Position numbers and translations under genes: made by a program
Notes under the pieces: model-generated
Databases searched by the model: none
What the model was told of the DNA's origin: nothing
The model's input: the letters and a program-made list of their open reading frames with translations, nothing else
Origin: Variimorphobacter saccharofermentans
Lineage (GTDB): Bacteria; Bacillota; Clostridia; Lachnospirales; Lachnospiraceae
Direction: 5' to 3'
DNA: 64,000 nucleotides
NCBI RefSeq assembly: GCF_014174405.1
Contig: NZ_JACEGA010000001.1
Coordinates: 1,951,001-2,015,000, forward strand
Part shown: piece by piece, positions 1 to 8,900 of the stretch
How positions within the stretch are numbered: position 1 is the first letter of the stretch
How the letters are laid out: every line of letters begins with the position of its first letter

Positions 1-1212
1 TTAAACATCGATACGAATCAGGTGGTATGGAAACGATGCGTGGATATGAATGACCGAGTATTACGCAATATCGTCGTGGGATTAGGACGTAAAGCCGATG
101 GTGTGGTAAGAGAGGATCATTTTATAATTACAGTGGCATCGGAGATAATGGCGGTACTATGTCTTGCTGAGAATATGACGGATTTAAAGGAACGTTTAGG
201 ACGAATTGTTATTGCCTATACTTATGACGGTAAGCCTGTCACAGCGAAGCAAATTAATGCGGTTGGTGCTATGGCAGCACTCTTAAAGGATGCTCTTAAG
301 CCGAATTTGATACAGACTCTTGAGAATACTCCTGCAATCATTCACGGGGGACCCTTCGCTAATATTGCACATGGCTGCAACAGCGTAAGAGCAACAAAAA
401 CAGCACTTAAGCTAGCCGATGTAGTAGTTACGGAAGCAGGATTTGGAGCGGATCTCGGTGCAGAGAAATTCCTCGATATTAAATGCCGTATGGCCGGATT
501 AAAACCGGATGCTATTGTATTGGTAGCTACCATCAGAGCGTTGAAATATAATGGCGGTGTACCCAAGACAGAGCTATCCAAAGAAAATCTACAGGCACTT
601 AAGAGTGGTATTGTAAATCTGGAAAAGCATATTGAAAACCTGCAAAAATACGGTGTACCGGTAATTGTGAGCCTGAATCGTTTTATTACAGATACAGAAG
701 CAGAGCTATCCTTTGTGAAGGAATTCTGCGAAAGCCGTAATTGTGAATTCTCTCTTTGTGAAGTATGGGAGAAAGGTGGAGAGGGTGGCATCGATCTGGC
801 AAATAAGGTTCTTACTACCATTAAGACGAAGGAAAGTAATTATAAACCACTTTATGATGTAAAGCTATCCATCAAAGAAAAAATTGAAACAATAGCTAAG
901 GAAATTTACGGTGCAGAGGGAGTTACCTATGATCCTGCTGCCGAAGCGGCAATAAAATCTATTGAATCACTGGGTTATAAGGAACTGCCAGTATGTATGG
1001 CAAAGAACCAATACTCCTTATCGGATGATCCTACAAAGCTGGGAAGACCAACCGGATTTACTATCAATATTCGTGAGGTTTATGTTTCTGCCGGTGCAGG
1101 ATTTGTGGTAGCAATCACAGGCACAATAATGACAATGCCTGGATTGCCTAAAATTCCTGCTGCTGAAGGAATTGATGTGGATGAGAACGGTAGAATAACA
1201 GGGCTATTCTAA
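1..1212 (+). CDS. fhs: Formate--tetrahydrofolate ligase, 5' end outside window
   Basis: This enzyme joins formate to tetrahydrofolate using ATP, giving 10-formyl-THF for purine synthesis and the one-carbon (Wood-Ljungdahl methyl) branch in the cytoplasm. The frame is open from base 1 and a VDMNDRxLRNIV stretch matches the conserved middle of the family, so the GTG at 22 is not the true start. About 403 residues are present; the family is usually about 556, so roughly 150 N-terminal residues, including the P-loop, lie upstream. The C-terminal [24 protein letters not shown] block and the MPGLPK motif are intact. A large inverted repeat follows 12 bases after the stop codon. Confidence 0.95.
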   Translation, partial: LNIDTNQVVWKRCVDMNDRVLRNIVVGLGRKADGVVREDHFIITVASEIMAVLCLAENMTDLKERLGRIVIAYTYDGKPVTAKQINAVGAMAALLKDALKPNLIQTLENTPAIIHGGPFANIAHGCNSVRATKTALKLADVVVTEAGFGADLGAEKFLDIKCRMAGLKPDAIVLVATIRALKYNGGVPKTELSKENLQALKSGIVNLEKHIENLQKYGVPVIVSLNRFITDTEAELSFVKEFCESRNCEFSLCEVWEKGGEGGIDLANKVLTTIKTKESNYKPLYDVKLSIKEKIETIAKEIYGAEGVTYDPAAEAAIKSIESLGYKELPVCMAKNQYSLSDDPTKLGRPTGFTINIREVYVSAGAGFVVAITGTIMTMPGLPKIPAAEGIDVDENGRITGLF

Positions 1213-1223
1213 AGGGATTTGTA

Positions 1224-1434
1224 CAAGGTAAGATTGAATATTAGGTAGGGATGGGGATACGGTAATGATATGTATTTCCTTACCTCTACATCCATCCGTA
1301 CATTGTCCGTAACTGATTTGACATATAATGAATGTCAATCCGTTACGGACAATTTTTGTACGTCTGTAACGGTAAAGGAAATACATTTATCATTACCGTA
1401 CCCCTTCACCTACCTAATATTCAATCTTACCTTG
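1224..1434. repeat. 211-bp near-perfect inverted repeat (long hairpin)
   Basis: The left arm (1224-1324) pairs with the right arm (1332-1434) around a 7-base centre. The outer 26 bases of the arms match perfectly. Blocks such as TACGGTAATGATA, TGTATTTCCT, GTAC and TTGTCCGTAAC also match, separated by short mismatched internal loops. It lies just after fhs. It could be the terminator region of that operon, a MITE-like miniature element, or a structured RNA; no U-tract follows the right arm. No second copy was seen in the window. Confidence 0.85.
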
Positions 1435-1734
1435 GGATATAGGTAATGCAAAAAAATACTGATAGATAGAGAATTATGGTGGGAGATACATTGATTAATA
1501 TATATTTATGCGTTTTATAAAGTTAAAAAATATATTAAAAGATTACTTGTTTAATATGATTTTGGCCATACAGGGGGAGTTGCTACTTTTTGTATAATTA
1601 TGCCAATTTTATATTTATAGTAAATTATAACTAATTATACATAAATTATTGACTTAACTAAATTAAGAGTATAAAGTCTTTAATGGTAACATATGTAAGA
1701 ATGAACTAGATACAAAAGTAGCAGGAGGACAGAT
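1435..1734. other. AT-rich intergenic region before the secreted PPC-like protein
   Basis: The region is very AT-rich with no credible gene. A loose promoter-like pair (TTGACT, 15 bp, TATAAA) sits around 1650-1675, with spacing shorter than ideal. The ribosome binding site GCAGGAGGAC lies just before the ATG at 1735. Nothing else was recognised. Confidence 0.4.
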
Positions 1735-2946
1735 ATGAAAAGAGTTATTAGCACAATCATGATTATCATTGTTTCTATGCTGTTAGCTGTGCCAGGAGTA
1801 AACATTCAGGCAAGTGAAAATACTACTAAGAAAGGTATTTCCAACTATATTCCCAAGGATGCTTCACAGATGCTCTTAGCGAATGAACAGTCTGAGTTAA
1901 TTCCGGATTTGCTTCAGACAGAAAAGGATTTTGCAGCATTTGATAGTTATTATAAAGTGAATTTTCCAGAGTCTACGAAAGAGCTTGTAATGCCAATCAA
2001 GATTTCGGCAAAGGGATGCTTGCAGATAGTATTAGAGGAGATCACCACAAATTATAGTAATCTTGTGGTTAGTGTATATTCAGATAGTAGCTGTACTTCA
2101 AAAATTGGTAATTCGGTTTATTTATTTTGCGGTGATTTATACAAGGAAAATAGCATAACATTAAAAGAAAGCGGAACCTATTACCTTAAATATGAATTAT
2201 CAAGGCCATCAGATACAGAAGCTCTGGATTTTGTTATCGGTCTGGCCTTGTACAGCAATGAGAATAAAGACTTAACAAAAGACCCCATCTTATCGTATCA
2301 GGATAGAGATTTGTCAGATATCACTTATAAAATCAAAGTTGACAGTACGGGATATATTACAGTTCAATTTGCGGCATTTGATGATGAGTATGGGTATAGT
2401 AGTAAATTCCAGCTATTAAATAAGGATAAGAAAGCTGTTTCTAAAGAGGCTAATCTAAGCGCTAAAAAAAATGATAAGGGTAAATATAACGATATTGTGC
2501 AGTATTATGCAGTCACCAAAGGTACCTATTATTTAAAAGTTAACACGAACAAGGGTCTGTATGGAATAAAATATAAATTTACTTCTGTAAAGGATAAAGC
2601 TGGTTCCAGCAAGTCAAAAGCAACTGCGCTTAAGCTTGGAGGATCGGCAGTCAAAGGTATCTGTGCTGTTACAGATAAAACAAGCAAAGGGGATTGGTAT
2701 AAGTTTACATTATCAAAAAGTAAAAGCATCAAGATTACTATTAATTCAAAAAGTGATGGGAATCTTAAAGTAGAGATAATGGATAGTAGCGGAAAACCAA
2801 TATTGTATGGAATCAGAACACTCTATGAAAAAGAGTATGAACTCGAATTGAAATCAAGTGGTAAGTGGAATAAAGGAACATATTATATTAAAGTAACGAA
2901 GCCGGATAAAAAGAGCTCAGGTTACTATACAGTTAAAGTTAAATAA
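1735..2946 (+). CDS. Secreted protein with PPC-like beta domains, function unknown
   Basis: A 403-residue protein that starts with a Sec signal peptide (basic KR, then a hydrophobic stretch to about residue 25, with an A-S-E cleavage region). The C-terminal ~120 residues contain the SKSKATALKLGG...GDWYKFTLSKSKSIKITI pattern typical of bacterial pre-peptidase C-terminal (PPC) beta-sandwich domains, and the middle third looks like a second, more divergent copy. No catalytic domain is visible, so it is more likely a binding or surface-associated protein than an enzyme. AGGAGG precedes the ATG. A small hairpin at 2964-2985 lies between it and the next gene. Confidence 0.75.
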   Translation: MKRVISTIMIIIVSMLLAVPGVNIQASENTTKKGISNYIPKDASQMLLANEQSELIPDLLQTEKDFAAFDSYYKVNFPESTKELVMPIKISAKGCLQIVLEEITTNYSNLVVSVYSDSSCTSKIGNSVYLFCGDLYKENSITLKESGTYYLKYELSRPSDTEALDFVIGLALYSNENKDLTKDPILSYQDRDLSDITYKIKVDSTGYITVQFAAFDDEYGYSSKFQLLNKDKKAVSKEANLSAKKNDKGKYNDIVQYYAVTKGTYYLKVNTNKGLYGIKYKFTSVKDKAGSSKSKATALKLGGSAVKGICAVTDKTSKGDWYKFTLSKSKSIKITINSKSDGNLKVEIMDSSGKPILYGIRTLYEKEYELELKSSGKWNKGTYYIKVTKPDKKSSGYYTVKVK

Positions 2947-2963
2947 TATCCCTTAATTAAAGC

Positions 2964-2985
2964 AAAAGGAGGCTACCCTCCTTTT
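2964..2985 (+). terminator. Small GC hairpin, weak terminator
   Basis: The palindrome AAAAGGAGG / CCTCCTTTT closes around a short TAC loop right after the secreted protein gene. The T-run is short, so termination may be partial. Confidence 0.5.
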
Positions 2986-3012
2986 ACAATACAAATAGGA
3001 GGATTGGTCATC

Positions 3013-3594
3013 ATGATAGAAAAAGTACAGTTTATACACACAGATGATATCACTGTAGTGAATCAGGAGCAATTCGAAGCCCATATGAGGTTATACGAAG
3101 GATATGTTACGAACATTAACAAGATTGATGAGGAACTCATCCGGGGCAATGCGCAAAGAGATCAAGCGAACACGACCTTTAGCTATTATAGGGAATTAAA
3201 ACGTGGTGAGACCTTTGCATTAAACGGGGTGATTCTTCATGAACTTTACTTTGAGAACATTGGTGGAACGGAAACAGAACCGGATCAAACGTCCAGAGCA
3301 AAGCTGGAAAGAGATTTTGGTAGCTTTGATCAATGGAAAGAAGATTTTATCGCAACTGCTAAGGCAAGTCGAGGCTGGGCTGTTCTATCCTTTGATCAGA
3401 GAAGCGGAAGATTACGAAATATTAGTTTAGATGCCCATGATCTTGGTAATATAGCATATTCGGCACCTATTTTAGTGTTAGACATGTATGAACATGCTTA
3501 CTTCCTTCAATATGCAGATAAAAAAGTTGACTATATTAATAATTTTATGAATAATATCAACTGGACCGTTGTCAGCGGAAGAATGATGTTTTAA
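3013..3594 (+). CDS. sodA: Fe/Mn-family superoxide dismutase
   Basis: A protein of 193 residues that should convert superoxide to oxygen and hydrogen peroxide in the cytoplasm. The four metal ligands of the Fe/Mn family can be placed: His24 in FEAHMRLYEGYVTNIN, His76 in VILHELYFENIGG, and Asp157 and His161 in LDMYEHAYFLQY. The sequence is divergent: the usual second His of the N-terminal HH pair is absent and the C-terminus is short. The ATG at 3013 is preferred over an upstream TTG at 3004 because AGGAGG (2997-3002) lies 10 bases before it but touches the TTG. A strong hairpin terminator follows. Metal preference cannot be told. Confidence 0.85.
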   Translation: MIEKVQFIHTDDITVVNQEQFEAHMRLYEGYVTNINKIDEELIRGNAQRDQANTTFSYYRELKRGETFALNGVILHELYFENIGGTETEPDQTSRAKLERDFGSFDQWKEDFIATAKASRGWAVLSFDQRSGRLRNISLDAHDLGNIAYSAPILVLDMYEHAYFLQYADKKVDYINNFMNNINWTVVSGRMMF

Positions 3595-3602
3595 TACGCA
3601 CA

Positions 3603-3676
3603 AATAGCGTGTGATTGATGATCCAATAGAAGAAGTATTCTTTAATTGGAATATTCTATCACACGCTATTCTTTTA
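3603..3676 (+). terminator. Rho-independent terminator after the superoxide dismutase gene
   Basis: AATAGCGTGTGAT at 3603-3615 pairs with ATCACACGCTATT at 3658-3670, followed by CTTTTATT. An inner CCAAT/ATTGG pair extends the structure. Confidence 0.85.
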
Positions 3677-3761
3677 TTCGTTATATAATGTTATTTATTT
3701 AAAATTGATTGACATTAATTATGTTAAATAGGTTGTGTACGATGGCCAATATCATGCAAAG

Positions 3762-4190
3762 TTATCTACGATCGAAGGCTTGTTCACAGTAAGTGCAGCG
3801 GTATACTCCATTGGCACGATCCGTTAGTTTAAAGGTATGGCTGATTCCTGGCTCTACAGAAGTAATGCATCTTGGATTTTTACATTTCAGAATATTCGTA
3901 ACCTTATCCGGCAACGTAGGATTCTTCTTTTCGATGATTACACCATTTTCGATAATATCAATGGTGATACGGTGATCGATGGCACCTAGAATATCCAAAT
4001 CCAAATCATCTAAAGTACCTTCAATCTTTATAATATCCTTCTTACCCATTTTATTGCTTTTTGCATTCTTAATAATTGCTACGGATACATCCTTGTTTTC
4101 CAGATCAAGATAGGAGTAAATCTTCATTGCACCTCCAACTTTAATATGATCGATCACAATACCCTGATTTAATACACCGATATTCAGCAT
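3762..4190 (-). CDS. pyrI: Aspartate carbamoyltransferase regulatory chain
   Basis: The regulatory subunit (142 residues) of ATCase, which binds nucleotide effectors and controls the catalytic PyrB trimers at the first committed step of pyrimidine synthesis. The C-terminal zinc site is complete: Cys103 and Cys108 in CKNPRC, Cys132 and Cys135 in CTYC. The allosteric N-terminal domain is of normal length. Its ATG overlaps the pyrB stop codon in a TAATG junction, so the two are translationally coupled and made together. Confidence 0.95.
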   Translation of the reverse strand: MLNIGVLNQGIVIDHIKVGGAMKIYSYLDLENKDVSVAIIKNAKSNKMGKKDIIKIEGTLDDLDLDILGAIDHRITIDIIENGVIIEKKNPTLPDKVTNILKCKNPRCITSVEPGISHTFKLTDRANGVYRCTYCEQAFDRR

Positions 4191-5104
4191 TATACCACCT
4201 CCAATAATTTCATAATAAGAGCCATTCGAACATAGACACCAAACTCTGCTTGCTTAAAATATACTGCACGGGGATCGTCATCCACTTCTGTTGCAATTTC
4301 ATTCACTCTTGGAAGAGGATGCAGTACCAACATATCATTTTTAGCATGGGCCATCTTTTTCATATCCAGAATATAGATATCCTTCAAGCGGATGTAGTCC
4401 TCCTCATTGAAGAAGCGCTCTCTCTGAACTCTTGTCATATAGAGAATATCCAGTTTCGGCATTGCATCCTCAAGGCTTCGGACCTCCTCATAGGGAATCT
4501 GGTTTGCATCGAGAACCTCTTCCCGGATATAGGTGGGTACCCGCAGCTCCTCCGGTGAAATCAGTACATAGTTAATATTTTCGTATCTTGCTAAAGCATT
4601 AATCAAGGAATGTACAGTACGTCCAAACTTTAAATCACCGCAAAAGCCGATGGTTAATGAATGTAAACGTCCTTTCAGATTCTTTATAGTTAATAAATCA
4701 GTGAAGGTTTGAGTGGGATGATTATGACCGCCGTCTCCGGCATTGATAACGGGAATAGAAGAGTAAGTAGATGCAACGTATGGGGCGCCTTCCTTTGGAT
4801 GGCGGATAGCACAGATATCAGCGTAGGAGGAAATTACTCGGATAGTATCGGCAACACTTTCGCCTTTAGCAGCTGAACTGGAATCAGCGGATGAGAATCC
4901 TAAGACACTACCACCAAGATTAATCATTGCAGCCTCAAAGCTAAGTCGTGTTCGAGTACTTGGTTCGTAGAATAGTGTTGCGAGCTTTCTTCCGCGGCAT
5001 ACATCAGAGAACATTTTTGGATTTTGAATGATTTCTTCAGACAATTCTAGAAGTTCGTTCAGCTCTGAAACCGTAAGGTCGGTCGGACTGATGATATGTT
5101 TCAT
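4190..5104 (-). CDS. pyrB: Aspartate carbamoyltransferase catalytic chain
   Basis: The catalytic subunit (304 residues) condenses carbamoyl phosphate with aspartate to N-carbamoyl-aspartate. The carbamoyl-phosphate loop is [13 protein letters not shown] (Ser49 to Arg53), followed by [11 protein letters not shown] and, near the C-terminus, HPLPRV, all family hallmarks. It is the first gene of a pyrBI pair; other pyr genes are not in the window. A promoter lies about 45 bases upstream. The leader is only about 35 nt, too short for a PyrR-type attenuator, so control must be at the promoter, by allostery, or by initiation effects. Confidence 0.97.
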   Translation of the reverse strand: MKHIISPTDLTVSELNELLELSEEIIQNPKMFSDVCRGRKLATLFYEPSTRTRLSFEAAMINLGGSVLGFSSADSSSAAKGESVADTIRVISSYADICAIRHPKEGAPYVASTYSSIPVINAGDGGHNHPTQTFTDLLTIKNLKGRLHSLTIGFCGDLKFGRTVHSLINALARYENINYVLISPEELRVPTYIREEVLDANQIPYEEVRSLEDAMPKLDILYMTRVQRERFFNEEDYIRLKDIYILDMKKMAHAKNDMLVLHPLPRVNEIATEVDDDPRAVYFKQAEFGVYVRMALIMKLLEVV

Positions 5105-5148
5105 AAGTACCTCCGTATATTGTTATTATTTTATTTTCTTAACTAAAT

Positions 5149-5177
5149 ATTGTAATATAAATGATACAAAATTACAA
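5149..5177 (-). promoter_or_regulatory. Probable sigma-A promoter of pyrBI
   Basis: On the minus strand TTGTAA (plus 5172-5177) and TACAAT (plus 5149-5154) are separated by 17 bp, ending about 45 bases before the pyrB start. Confidence 0.6.
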
Positions 5178-5353
5178 TTAAAAAATTGAACTTCTTTTTC
5201 TCAATGAACATAGAATATGACTGAAAGATAGTATGTATTTATGGATTATAGAATAGCCATGTAGTTTTTAAGTGTTATTGATATACAAAAAGGCATAATA
5301 AGTAAAATAAATTAATAATAACAAATAAAATTATAAATTAACTGAAAATAGTA
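5178..5353. other. AT-rich spacer between divergent promoters
   Basis: No gene or clear structure was seen between the pyrBI promoter and the promoter of the repeat transcript. Confidence 0.5.
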
Positions 5354-5382
5354 TTGACATAATTAATATTGTCGTGTAAAAT
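5354..5382 (+). promoter_or_regulatory. Strong sigma-A promoter of the micro-ORF repeat transcript
   Basis: A consensus TTGACA (5354-5359) and TAAAAT (5377-5382) are spaced by exactly 17 bp. No ordinary gene follows for over 500 bases, so the promoter should drive the repeat-bearing RNA that ends at the terminator at 5821-5859. Confidence 0.8.
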
Positions 5383-5441
5383 ATAGACATACCAAAGAGA
5401 TGAATTACATAATCTTAGGTATAAAGAATAGAAAGAAAGGA

Positions 5442-5462
5442 ATGAGTCCCTTGAAAAGATAA
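5442..5462 (+). CDS. Micro-ORF, 6 codons (MSPLKR)
   Basis: The start codon follows AAAGAAAGGA directly. It lies upstream of the main repeat copies and differs in sequence from the MDH-type micro-ORFs. Translation is unproven. Confidence 0.25.
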   Translation: MSPLKR

Positions 5463-5519
5463 GTTTATTTGTATTACCTCTATCGAGTGAATACATAATG
5501 ATACAGAGGAAAAGAAGGT

Positions 5520-5540
5520 ATGGATCACCAAAGACTTTAG
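5520..5540 (+). CDS. Micro-ORF in first repeat copy (MDHQRL)
   Basis: An ATG right after AAAAGAAGGT opens a six-codon frame ending in TAG. The same peptide pattern, M-D-H-x-R-L, recurs one repeat downstream, which is the argument for listing it. Confidence 0.3.
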   Translation: MDHQRL

Positions 5541-5575
5541 TGTAATATCTTTAGGAATATGTAAGAAAGGAAGGT

Positions 5576-5596
5576 ATGGACCACCGAAGACTTTAG
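5576..5596 (+). CDS. Micro-ORF in second repeat copy (MDHRRL)
   Basis: An ATG after AAGAAAGGAAGGT opens a six-codon frame ending in TAG, differing by one residue from the copy 56 bases upstream. Translation is unproven. Confidence 0.3.
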   Translation: MDHRRL

Positions 5597-5632
5597 TGTA
5601 ATATCTCAAAGGAATATGTAAGAAAGGAAGGT

Positions 5633-5707
5633 ATGGACCACCAGACACTTAAGTTTATATCTCAACAAAATGAAAGAAAGGAAGGTACAGACCACCTTAC
5701 ACTTTAG
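5633..5707 (+). CDS. Micro-ORF spanning third and fourth repeat copies (24 codons)
   Basis: It starts as MDHQTL in the third copy but lacks that copy's stop codon, so it reads in frame into the fourth copy, where TDHLTL and the TAG close it. The fourth copy has ACA in place of ATG. The in-frame fusion of two units may be decay or may give a longer peptide. Confidence 0.3.
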   Translation: MDHQTLKFISQQNERKEGTDHLTL

Positions 5708-5820
5708 TATATTAAAAGATTTGATGGTTGGTACTGATCACCATAGGCTTTGCGATTTATTCAAAGCGTTTCTGGAAATGAGATGTCAGGTACCGCAATA
5801 ATATGAATCATTTGACATAG

Positions 5821-5859
5821 AAAGAGAGTATCTATTTAATTTTTTGGATACTCTCTTTT
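5821..5859 (+). terminator. Rho-independent terminator of the repeat transcript
   Basis: AAAGAGAGTATC at 5821-5832 pairs with GATACTCTCTTT at 5847-5858, ending in a T-run. It isolates the repeat unit from the helicase gene downstream. Confidence 0.85.
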
Positions 5860-5867
5860 AATTATGC

Positions 5868-5897
5868 TTACACTTTTTCTTAATAATGTGTTATAAT
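5868..5897 (+). promoter_or_regulatory. Probable promoter of the SNF2 helicase gene
   Basis: TATAAT at 5892-5897 is preceded 18 bp upstream by TTACAC (5868-5873). The position fits a short leader before the start at 5930. Confidence 0.55.
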
Positions 5898-5929
5898 ATT
5901 CAGATACAATTTAAGAAAGGTGTGCGTAT

Positions 5930-8900
5930 ATGATTCAAATTTCGCGTACTGGAATACGTAATCTTGCTTCCAATGATACAATTTATGCCAGAGGCTTGCA
6001 GTATTATAAGGATAATCGCATCGTGAATGCGACTTATTCTAATGCAAACAAGCAATATCGAATGGTTGTAAAAGGAAACTATAATTATTCCGTTACCATC
6101 GATGAACAAGAGGACGGATCCTTTGATTATAATTGTAACTGCCCTTCGAGATTAAAGGATCAAGGGGCATGTAAGCATGTGGTGGCTGCTTTGTTATTTG
6201 TATTAAAATACCAGGAGCGTACGCTATTATCTGAATCGAAAAGTCCGGAGGAACGAAAGGCTATTGCTATATTGGATTACTTTGTTTCTCAGGAGGATAC
6301 TGTATTAGTCGGAGAAACATTTAATTTAGAATTAGTTATCACAATTCCGTCCATATTAAAAGGAGAACATGCGCGGGCTATCGCTTCGCTGCGAGGAGGA
6401 AGCAACCGTAAATATAAAATTCAGACGATTAAGAAGTTTTTATCAGATATTTATCATCATGAGAACTTTGCCATTGGAAAGGAATTTAAGTATATTCATG
6501 GAGAAAGTACGTTTGATTCTACCTCGTTAAAACTGATGGATTATTTGTTGGGAATTTATGAAATACAAGAAGTGATTGATGGTACTCACTTTTCTAAGAT
6601 TTTTTCAAAATCTCAGATGTTTATTACTAAGAATATGCTTATAAAGCTTTTGGATATACTTGATGGTAACCCATTTACTTTAGAACTGTATGGAAAAGTA
6701 TATAATAATGTGGTGTTTGTACGAGGGAATCCTTCCATAGCTTACCAGCTTACCATAGAGGATGACTCAATAAGTGTTGATTATCAGGGAAAAGAGGCCG
6801 TTCTTCCGATCACGGAGACTGGAGAATTACTTTATACGGATGGAAAGGTTTATTATCCGGATAAGAAATTTATACGCAATTATAAACCCTTTTATAATAG
6901 CTTTGGGAAGGACAGAGAGCCACTCGTTTTCAGGGGTGACAGTAAGAACCGATTCTTAGAATATGTATTACCGAAAATAAGTGAAACGATGGTCCTTGAT
7001 GTACCAGAAGAATTAAAAAGCAGGTATATTTCCTGTGATATGGAAGCGAAGTTATATTTTGATAAATATAAATCAGGGATAAAGGCTGAGTTAAAGTATA
7101 AATATGGAGATTATGAATTCAATTCCTTCGGGAATGCTTCCTCCGGTTCGTTTATTATTGTTCGACAGCGGGAGAAAGAGGATGCCATTATAACAGACCT
7201 ACTAAAGATGGGATTTGTACCATATAAAAACTTTTATTTAATGAAGGATGAAGACAAGATATATGATTTTCTATCTGGGAAAGTAATGGAGCTTGAATCA
7301 AAGGCTAATTTATTCTATTCGGAAGATTTTCGCAGACTTGGAATCAGAGCGCCAGGAGGCTTTAAGGCAGGTGCAAGAATCAACTCTGAGTTTAATATGC
7401 TGGAGCTTGATCTTTCTTTTGATGAGGTGCCAAGGGAAGAACTAAAGGAATTACTTCATTCATATCAGATAAAAAAGAAATACTACCGTCTAAAGAATGG
7501 CAGCTTTATTGATCTTGAGGATAAAACCATTGGAGAGCTATCAAGGATATTGAGCTCCTTAAATATTAATAATAAGAATATAAAAGAAGATACGATATTA
7601 TTGGAAAAGCAAAATGCTCTCTATCTTAACAAGGTATTTACTGATAAGGAGTTTGAATTTGAACGTGATCGGGATTTTATGGCATTAACAGATAAAATCT
7701 TGAATCCCAATAAGACGGATTATAAGATACCCGATGGAATTCAGGCGAATTTACGCCCCTATCAGTTAACCGGATTTAAATGGTTGAAAACTTTGGCTGG
7801 TAATGAATTAGGGGGTATTCTGGCAGACGACATGGGATTGGGTAAAACCCTACAATCCATTGTGTATATTGCTTCGGAAGTCAATGAAAATAAGAATACG
7901 CATCATTTGATTGTATGCCCGACCTCATTAATCTATAACTGGCAGGATGAGATTGAGAATTTTGCACCTTTTCTCAAAACCTTAGTTGTCAGTGGTAATC
8001 CTGCAGAAAGACAAGCAGCAATTGAAAACTATGAAAAGTATGACGTGTTAATTACCTCGTATCCTTTGATACGAAGGGATGTCGCATTTTACGAAAAAAT
8101 CAATTTTCATACAGTTTTCATTGATGAAGCACAGTTTATTAAGAATGATTCCTCCCTCAATGCCAAATCAGTGAAACGACTACGAGCGAAGCATCGCTTT
8201 GCGTTAACTGGTACTCCTATAGAGAACAGTTTATCTGAATTATGGTCTATATTTGATTTTATTATGCCGGATTATTTGAATAGTCATTCCCACTTTGTTG
8301 AGGTATATGAAAAACCAATTCTTAAGGAGGATAAAGAAGCTTTAAATGATCTCCATCAGCATATTGAGCCTTTTATACTTAGACGTATGAAGAAGGATGT
8401 ATTAACGGAGCTACCGGATAAATATGAAACAAAGATGCTGACCGAATTATCTGAGGGACAGAAGCTGGTATATTTATCATTTTTAGAGAATATTCGCAAT
8501 GAGCTAAGTTCAGAAATTGAAGAAAAAGGTGTTGAAAAGAGCAGAATAAAGATTTTAGCTGCGCTTACCAGACTCCGTCAGATCTGCTGCCACCCGTCTA
8601 CATTTTTAGATAATTATCAGGGCGGAAGCGGAAAGCTGGAACTTCTAATGGAATTAATTCCTGAAGCTATTGCGAACGATCATCGCATCTTAGTGTTCTC
8701 GCAATTTACTTCAATGCTCCGGATTATTGAAAATGAGTTGAAGGATTTAGAAATTCCATATTTTTATCTTGAGGGATCTACACCGACGGAGGAGCGGAAT
8801 GATTTCGTAAAACGTTTTAATGCAGGAGATGGGAAGGTATTTTTAATCTCCTTAAAAGCTGGTGGAACTGGCTTAAATCTTACCGGAGCGGATACAGTAA

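Larger units (their letters stand above)
5511..5745 (+). repeat. Degenerate tandem repeats, unit 54-57 bp
   Basis: Aligning on the GGTATGGACCACC core puts copies at 5520, 5576, 5633 and 5687, with steps of 56, 57 and 54 bp. A decayed copy (GGTACTGATCACC) sits at about 5733. The two central copies are nearly identical, and degeneration grows outward. The units lack the even short repeats and unrelated spacers of a CRISPR array. Confidence 0.85.
5389..5859 (+). ncRNA. Candidate repeat-bearing small RNA or micropeptide transcript (~470 nt)
   Basis: The unit is bounded by a near-consensus promoter and a Rho-independent terminator and holds no ordinary gene. It contains tandem copies of a 54-57-bp unit, AGAAAGGAAGGTATGGACCACC followed by GAAGACTTTAG and an AT-rich tail (core written here in two parts). 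Several copies have a Shine-Dalgarno-like AAAGGA followed by an ATG that opens a tiny frame: M-S-P-L-K-R-stop at 5442, M-D-H-Q-R-L-stop at 5520, M-D-H-R-R-L-stop at 5576, and a 24-residue frame at 5633. Twelve GGA triplets occur in about 470 nt. It could encode micropeptides, act as a protein- or ribosome-binding sponge, or be a leader relic. No known RNA family was recognised. Confidence 0.6.

Noticed and set aside
342..821. A 159-codon minus-strand frame inside fhs
   Set aside because: It is a shadow frame opposite a conserved enzyme gene, with no ribosome binding site or recognisable protein.
5105..5148. A PyrR-type attenuator for pyrBI
   Set aside because: The leader from the likely promoter to the start is only about 40 nt, with no PyrR loop or terminator.
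5415..5648. A 77-codon frame on the minus strand with repeated GGPYLPFLHIP stretches
   Set aside because: It runs antisense through the tandem repeats, and its peptide repetition is only the reflection of the DNA repeats. The plus strand has the promoter, terminator and ribosome-like sites.
5511..5745. A CRISPR array as explanation of the 56-bp repeats
   Set aside because: Repeat units differ too much, there are no unrelated spacers of even length between short identical repeats, and there are no cas genes.
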